Origin: Comamonadaceae bacterium
GTDB taxonomy: Bacteria > Pseudomonadota > Gammaproteobacteria > Burkholderiales > Burkholderiaceae_C
DNA length: 64,000 nucleotides
Direction of reading: 5' to 3'
NCBI GenBank assembly: GCA_947447355.1
Contig: CANFJF010000002.1
Coordinates: forward strand, 1 to 64,000
Shown here: positions 59,670-64,000 of the stretch, one piece after another
How the letters are laid out: each line of letters begins with the position of its first letter
How positions within the stretch are numbered: position 1 is the first letter of the stretch
The notes under the pieces: model-generated
Told to the model about the DNA's origin: nothing
The model's database searches: none
What the model saw: only the letters and a program-made list of their open reading frames with translations
Made by a program: the position numbers and the translations under genes

Positions 59670-60662
59670 ATGACTTCTCGACAACTTCGAACGCCCACCG
59701 TTTCTTGCGTGTTACCCGCTTTCAATGAGGCTGGCAATCTTCCCAATGTGGTCCCTGACATATTGAAGACGCTGCACGGACTTTTCTCGGCGGTTGAACT
59801 GATCATCATTGACGATGGCAGCCGAGACGACACGCTGAAAGTGGCTCGCCGTTTGAGCGAGATTCACCCCGAAGTCGTGGTGCTGGAGTTGTCGCGTAAT
59901 TTTGGCAAAGAGTCCGCCTTGACGGCAGGTCTGCAGGCTACTCGTGGCGACGTGGTTGTCCTGATGGATGCTGACGGTCAGCATCCGGTGTCACTTTTGC
60001 AGGAGATGCTGGCGCAATGGCGCAAGGGCATGGATGTGGTCTATGCCGTGCGCCGTTCGCGTCACGATCAAACACCCTTGCAACGGCATCTGACGGGCTT
60101 GTTTTATGAGCTGGTGAACTTTGGAAACCGTGTGAAGATTCCCGCCCACGCCGGCGACTTCCGCTTGATGGACTCCTCGGTGGTGAATGCGCTGAATGCC
60201 CTGCCGGAGCGCAATCGCTTCATGAAGGGCTTGTACGCCTGGGTCGGTTTCCCAAGCATCGCGATTGACTACGAACCGCTCCTGCGGCAAGCAGGAAAGA
60301 GCAATTTTGGGTTGATGGGATCCGTGAAGCTGGCCTTGACCGGTTTCACCGCATTCTCCATTGCGCCGTTGCGCTTGTTGGCTTTGCTTGGTCTGATGAT
60401 GGCCGTCTTGTCCGTGGCTTATGGCGTGTGGATCACCATCGACTATTTCGTCTGGGGCATCGATGTGCCGGGTTATGCGACCGTCATGGTCAGTACCTTG
60501 TTTTTAAGCGGCGTTCAAATGCTGGGCATTGGCGTGGTGGCCGAATATGTCGGGCGCATTTATGAAGAAGTCAAACAGCGTCCGACCTTTCTGGTGCGTC
60601 AGCGCGATGGCGCCGGGCTGCCAGCGCCGTCCATTGCGCCAACCGACACCCCCTTGCGCTAA
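59670..60662 (+). CDS. Glycosyltransferase family 2 (DPM1/GtrB/ArnC-like, two C-terminal TM)
   Basis: SCVLPAFNEAGNLPNVVPDILKTL..., VVLMDADGQHPVSLLQEML, C-terminal hydrophobic segments. Confidence 0.92.
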   Translation: MTSRQLRTPTVSCVLPAFNEAGNLPNVVPDILKTLHGLFSAVELIIIDDGSRDDTLKVARRLSEIHPEVVVLELSRNFGKESALTAGLQATRGDVVVLMDADGQHPVSLLQEMLAQWRKGMDVVYAVRRSRHDQTPLQRHLTGLFYELVNFGNRVKIPAHAGDFRLMDSSVVNALNALPERNRFMKGLYAWVGFPSIAIDYEPLLRQAGKSNFGLMGSVKLALTGFTAFSIAPLRLLALLGLMMAVLSVAYGVWITIDYFVWGIDVPGYATVMVSTLFLSGVQMLGIGVVAEYVGRIYEEVKQRPTFLVRQRDGAGLPAPSIAPTDTPLR

Positions 60663-60670
60663 GCCGGTTC

Positions 60671-61045
60671 ATGTCTTCGCGTCTGGTCGGTGTGTGGTTT
60701 TTGGCGGTTGGCGCAAGTGCTGCTTTGACGCATGTGCTGGTGTTTGCGTTCACCAAAAACTGGGTGTTTCCGGAACTTGCCAACGCGCTTGGTTTTTGCG
60801 TGGCATTTTCAGTCAGCTTTTTAGGCCATCGTTGGCTGAGTTTTCAGGACACGACGACGACCTTGCTGCAAAGTCTGCGCCGCTTTGCCGTGACAGCCGT
60901 GGCCGGGTTTATTTGCAACGAACTGGTTTTCATGCTGATGCTGCGCGGCTTTGGCTGGGCAGACATGCCTGCCCTCCTGTTGGCTCTAGTGCTTGCAGCC
61001 GGCCAGACCTTTTTGCTGAGCCGGTTCTGGGCTTTCGCTCGTTGA
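60671..61045 (+). CDS. GtrA-like membrane protein
   Basis: Four hydrophobic segments; VFAFTKNWVFPELANALGFCVAFSVSFLGHRWLSF. Confidence 0.85.
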   Translation: MSSRLVGVWFLAVGASAALTHVLVFAFTKNWVFPELANALGFCVAFSVSFLGHRWLSFQDTTTTLLQSLRRFAVTAVAGFICNELVFMLMLRGFGWADMPALLLALVLAAGQTFLLSRFWAFAR

Positions 61046-62521
61046 ACGCAGCAGTGTCCAACTGACACCTTCCTGCACAGGCGTCCAGCCGGCCGGGCGT
61101 TGTTGCTGTGTCATGGCGCTGGGAAGAATCAACCAGTTGCCGGGTTGACTCCTGGCGGTGGCCAGCGCCTCTAACTCTTGTAAGGCGCTTCCGGCAGCCG
61201 CATCGAAATCAGCGCCTTCAAAGAGTTCACGTTGCCAGCTGTCTCCCGCGCTGCGGCGTAATTCGGCCCAGTCCTGAATGACCACCATGGGTTTTGTCGC
61301 GCCAGTATAAAAAGGCAGATCGTACGGAAATCCGTTCAGCGCATAGACCGTGTCGGTCGGGCTGGCTTCACAGGCTAAAGTTTGCGCCACGTCGAGGGTG
61401 CTTTGGGTCAGGCTGAATCGGCCACCCAGCATGGTTGTTCCCGTCGCGATCAGCACGGCCAGCAGCGCCAATGTGGGCAACAACCAGCGGCTCACTTGCG
61501 GTCGGTTCTTCATCCACTCGCCGTAGCCGATGGCCGCGAGCAGCGCCAAGGCGGGCATGACTGGCAGCACGTAACCAATCAGTTTTGAATGAGGGATTGA
61601 GAAAAATCCGACGATGGCGACGACCCAGATCCACAGCAAAGACAGCCAAGCTTTCTGCCGTGTGTCCAGCGCTGCATAGGGCGTCGGGCGAACAAAAAAG
61701 GCCCATGGAAATAGCAGTAGAACCAAGCAAAGCAGGTAAAACCACCAGGCTCTGGCGTTGTTGAACGTTGTGCCGGTGAAGCGACTGAATTGCTGAGTGC
61801 CAAACATGTAGTTCAACATGCTCGGGAACTGTTGATGCACCAGCGCAAACCAAGGCAACGCCAGCACTGCAAACAGTGCCAGCCCGCGCAGCCATGGCAG
61901 CCGGGTGATTTTGCGCAATTGACGCGTCCAGATCAGCCAAAGCAACAGCACCAGTCCGGGCAGGGCGATGCCAATCAGCCCCTTGGTCAGAACCCCTAAG
62001 GCGCAGGCCACAAAACCGATCAGCGCCAAGCGCACATCGGGCTTTTCGCCGTGCATGAACGATCCGGCGAAAGACCAGATGGCGACGCCGATCCAGCATG
62101 CCACCAGCATGTCGTGGTTGATGTATTGCCCGCCGATGAGAAATGACAAGCTGCACCCCAGCATGAGGGTTGCGCGCCGCGCCAAGAGTTCACCACCCAT
62201 GTGCCTTGCTGCGAGATACAAGGCCGTCAACATCAGGCCGGCATGCAGAGCCGGCACCAATCGCGCGGCCCAGGCATGAACGCCGAATAGGCCCAAGGAG
62301 ATGGCTTCAAGCCAGTAGAGAAGCGGCGGTTTGTGAAAAAAGGGAATGCCGTTCAGGCGCGGCGTGAGCCAATCGCCAGAGACCAGCATCCAGCGACCAA
62401 TCTCGCTGTAGCGTCCTTCATCCGGGATGGCCAAGGGGCGCCAAGCTGAGATCAGCAGCAGCATGCCCCACAGCATGACGAGCAGTAACCACGAAGATGT
62501 CGGGGCTCTTGGTTTTTCCAC
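60986..62521 (-). CDS. ArnT-like glycosyltransferase family 39 protein
   Basis: LLLISAWRPLAIPDEGRYSEIGRWMLVSGDWLTPRLNGIPFFHKPPLLYWLEAIS. Confidence 0.9.
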   Translation of the reverse strand: MEKPRAPTSSWLLLVMLWGMLLLISAWRPLAIPDEGRYSEIGRWMLVSGDWLTPRLNGIPFFHKPPLLYWLEAISLGLFGVHAWAARLVPALHAGLMLTALYLAARHMGGELLARRATLMLGCSLSFLIGGQYINHDMLVACWIGVAIWSFAGSFMHGEKPDVRLALIGFVACALGVLTKGLIGIALPGLVLLLWLIWTRQLRKITRLPWLRGLALFAVLALPWFALVHQQFPSMLNYMFGTQQFSRFTGTTFNNARAWWFYLLCLVLLLFPWAFFVRPTPYAALDTRQKAWLSLLWIWVVAIVGFFSIPHSKLIGYVLPVMPALALLAAIGYGEWMKNRPQVSRWLLPTLALLAVLIATGTTMLGGRFSLTQSTLDVAQTLACEASPTDTVYALNGFPYDLPFYTGATKPMVVIQDWAELRRSAGDSWQRELFEGADFDAAAGSALQELEALATARSQPGNWLILPSAMTQQQRPAGWTPVQEGVSWTLLRSTSESPEPAQQKGLAGCKH

Positions 62522-62526
62522 GTTAA

Positions 62527-63339
62527 TTAGGCTTTGTACAGGCGCGAGCCGCGAACCAGTTGAATGCCGCGCGCTTTGAGTTGTTTCTGGAATTCTGCGC
62601 CGGCCAGGTAGCGGTATTCGGTCAGTCGGGCCCGGCCAATCGAATCATGGACCTCGATACTTTGAGCGGGGTGGCACATCAAAATAGTGCCCTCAGGGCT
62701 GGTCCGCAGCCAGTCGTTCATTCTTTGAGCGTAGCTGATGGGGCCATCGCTGAAGTCATACACACCGGAGAGTGCCGGTGCGCTAGGTACGCCATTCAGG
62801 CCCGTCAAACGACGCAGCGGCTCTGCGCCCATGGCCGCGATGATGCGGGCTTTGAAGTCGGCTTGCAGGGGAGGGAGCTGAGAAATCCGCACATAGGGTC
62901 GCGTGCTGGCGCTGCCGTAGCGTTCAGCAAGCAGCTGCAACAGCGCTTCCCGTATGACAGGAAATTGATGGACATGTTGGTGTCCGTCAACGAAGTCTGG
63001 TGGTGCTTGCCAGACTTTTTCAAAGTCATTCAGTTGCTGTTCGATCACGGTCTTGGCTTGCACCGGTTTGATTTGTCTCAACCAAGCTGACAGCATGGTG
63101 CGCGGGAGTGTCATGCCGTGGCCGGCGGTGATGGCGAATTCGCTGGTCCAGTCTACATGCAGGCCAACGTCGATTTGACCTCTCAAAGCTTGCAGCAGTT
63201 TCGCATCTGTTGGCCAGCGTGGCGACAAAGCCATGACGCTGGTTGCGGTGATGCACCCCTTTCGTGCAAGCGTCACAATTCCCTCAGAGGCTGCGCCGTG
63301 CAATGCAAAATCGTCGGCACAAAAGACCAGTTTTTTCAT
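62527..63339 (-). CDS. ChbG/HpnK-family carbohydrate deacetylase
   Basis: KLVFCADDFALHGAASEGIVTLARKG; VGLHVDWT; DFVDGHQHVHQFP. Confidence 0.9.
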   Translation of the reverse strand: MKKLVFCADDFALHGAASEGIVTLARKGCITATSVMALSPRWPTDAKLLQALRGQIDVGLHVDWTSEFAITAGHGMTLPRTMLSAWLRQIKPVQAKTVIEQQLNDFEKVWQAPPDFVDGHQHVHQFPVIREALLQLLAERYGSASTRPYVRISQLPPLQADFKARIIAAMGAEPLRRLTGLNGVPSAPALSGVYDFSDGPISYAQRMNDWLRTSPEGTILMCHPAQSIEVHDSIGRARLTEYRYLAGAEFQKQLKARGIQLVRGSRLYKA

Positions 63340-63606
63340 TTGAAAAGTTCTGAGTTCCAGTAACGACCGTCCTGCGGTGTCCTGTCTGCGGCTTGATTCG
63401 GGTGGAATTATAAAGAGACGGATAAGTTATCCCGATCCATCAGATGCTTATTTTATTGATGATTAATTGGTGTTTCCGCTGTTGCTTTGTTTTTGTTGTG
63501 GAACGTTGAGCGGGGCGTGTTTGTCTGCTTCTGAATGGCGAGCTTCGCGCTTGATTTGTTCAACCTGCTCTAGGCGTTCAGTTTTTAGGCTAGAATACGA
63601 GGCTTA

Positions 63607-63683
63607 GCGGCTGTAGCTCAGTTGGATAGAGTACTTGGCTACGAACCAAGGGGTCGTGGGTTCAATTCCTGCCAGCCGCACCA
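63607..63683 (+). tRNA. tRNA-Arg (anticodon ACG), CCA encoded
   Basis: Acceptor GCGGCTG/CAGCCGC, anticodon arm TTGG-CTACGAA-CCAA, T-arm GTGGGTTCAATTCCTGC, terminal ACCA. Confidence 0.95.
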
Positions 63684-63688
63684 TACGT

Positions 63689-63723
63689 AAAGCCTGCAAC
63701 GAAAGTTGCAGGCTTTTTCGTTT
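63689..63723 (+). terminator. Rho-independent terminator after tRNA-Arg
   Basis: AGCCTGCAAC-GAAA-GTTGCAGGCT perfect 10-bp stem with GNRA-type loop, followed by TTTT. Confidence 0.93.
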
Positions 63724-63791
63724 GTGGCGCCATACTGTCTGCAGGTTGCCATTCGGTTGCCATTTTGCGAAGCTTAACTTCTCGCCACATC

Positions 63792-64000
63792 ATGAGCAAA
63801 GCCTTCACCAAAGAGACCGATTCGGACGATGACGAGGTGCAACTGCCGCCGCTCCCCGTGGGTGGCAAAAACTACATCACGCCGGCAGGTTACGCACGGC
63901 TCAAAGCCGAGCTGCTGGACCTCATTGACAACGAGCGGCCAAAGGTAGTGGACATTGTTCATTGGGCCGCCAGCAACGGTGACCGGTCTGAAAACGGGGA
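63792..64000 (+). CDS. greB: Transcription elongation factor GreB, N-terminal part (truncated by window edge)
   Basis: MSKAFTKETDSDDDEVQLPPLPVGGKNYITPAGYARLKAELLDLIDNERPKVVDIVHWAASNGDRSENG. Confidence 0.9.
   Translation, partial: MSKAFTKETDSDDDEVQLPPLPVGGKNYITPAGYARLKAELLDLIDNERPKVVDIVHWAASNGDRSENG

Noticed and set aside
63607-63723. tRNA-Arg considered as an integration site of a mobile element
   Set aside because: tRNA is followed directly by its own terminator and greB; no integrase gene or repeated tRNA 3' end seen in the window.

Overview
The window reads as chromosomal DNA from a betaproteobacterium, probably Burkholderiales/Comamonadaceae-like (inferred from gene content, not tested). 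Left edge (1-5598): the 3' end of a giant VCBS-type repeat protein built from near-identical 399-bp tandem units, followed by a HlyD-like adaptor and an M50 site-2-protease-like protein with a HlyD-like C-terminus. Next (5652-9409, minus strand) is a compact aromatic-degradation operon: VOC/glyoxalase-fold protein, flavin monooxygenase, IclR regulator and FAH-family hydrolase. Then about 45 kb (9.5-56 kb) is an acyl-CoA catabolic supercluster. I count 7 acyl-CoA dehydrogenases, 6 enoyl-CoA hydratases, 3 CaiB/BaiF CoA-transferases, 2 ADP-forming and 2 AMP-forming acyl-CoA ligases, 2 MaoC proteins, 4 SDRs, a 2,4-dienoyl-CoA reductase-like protein, 5 orphan TTT/Bug solute receptors, a branched-chain-type ABC importer, and LysR and GntR regulators. 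A more AT-rich block (56.2-59.4 kb) carries an SDR, a cupin and a Rieske dioxygenase beta/alpha pair. The right end has GT2/GtrA/GT39/ChbG-like envelope glycan genes, tRNA-Arg(ACG) with a strong terminator, and the start of greB. Most notable: (i) the VCBS giant protein + HlyD + M50-HlyD locus with no ABC exporter in view; (ii) a 29-bp motif (24/29 identical) at almost the same distance upstream of two acyl-CoA dehydrogenase genes flanking a LysR gene; (iii) a dyad embedded in overlapping divergent promoters at 9469-9519; (iv) mirror-image ECH-ACAD-ACAD modules. No tool was run; all family calls are from reading motifs.
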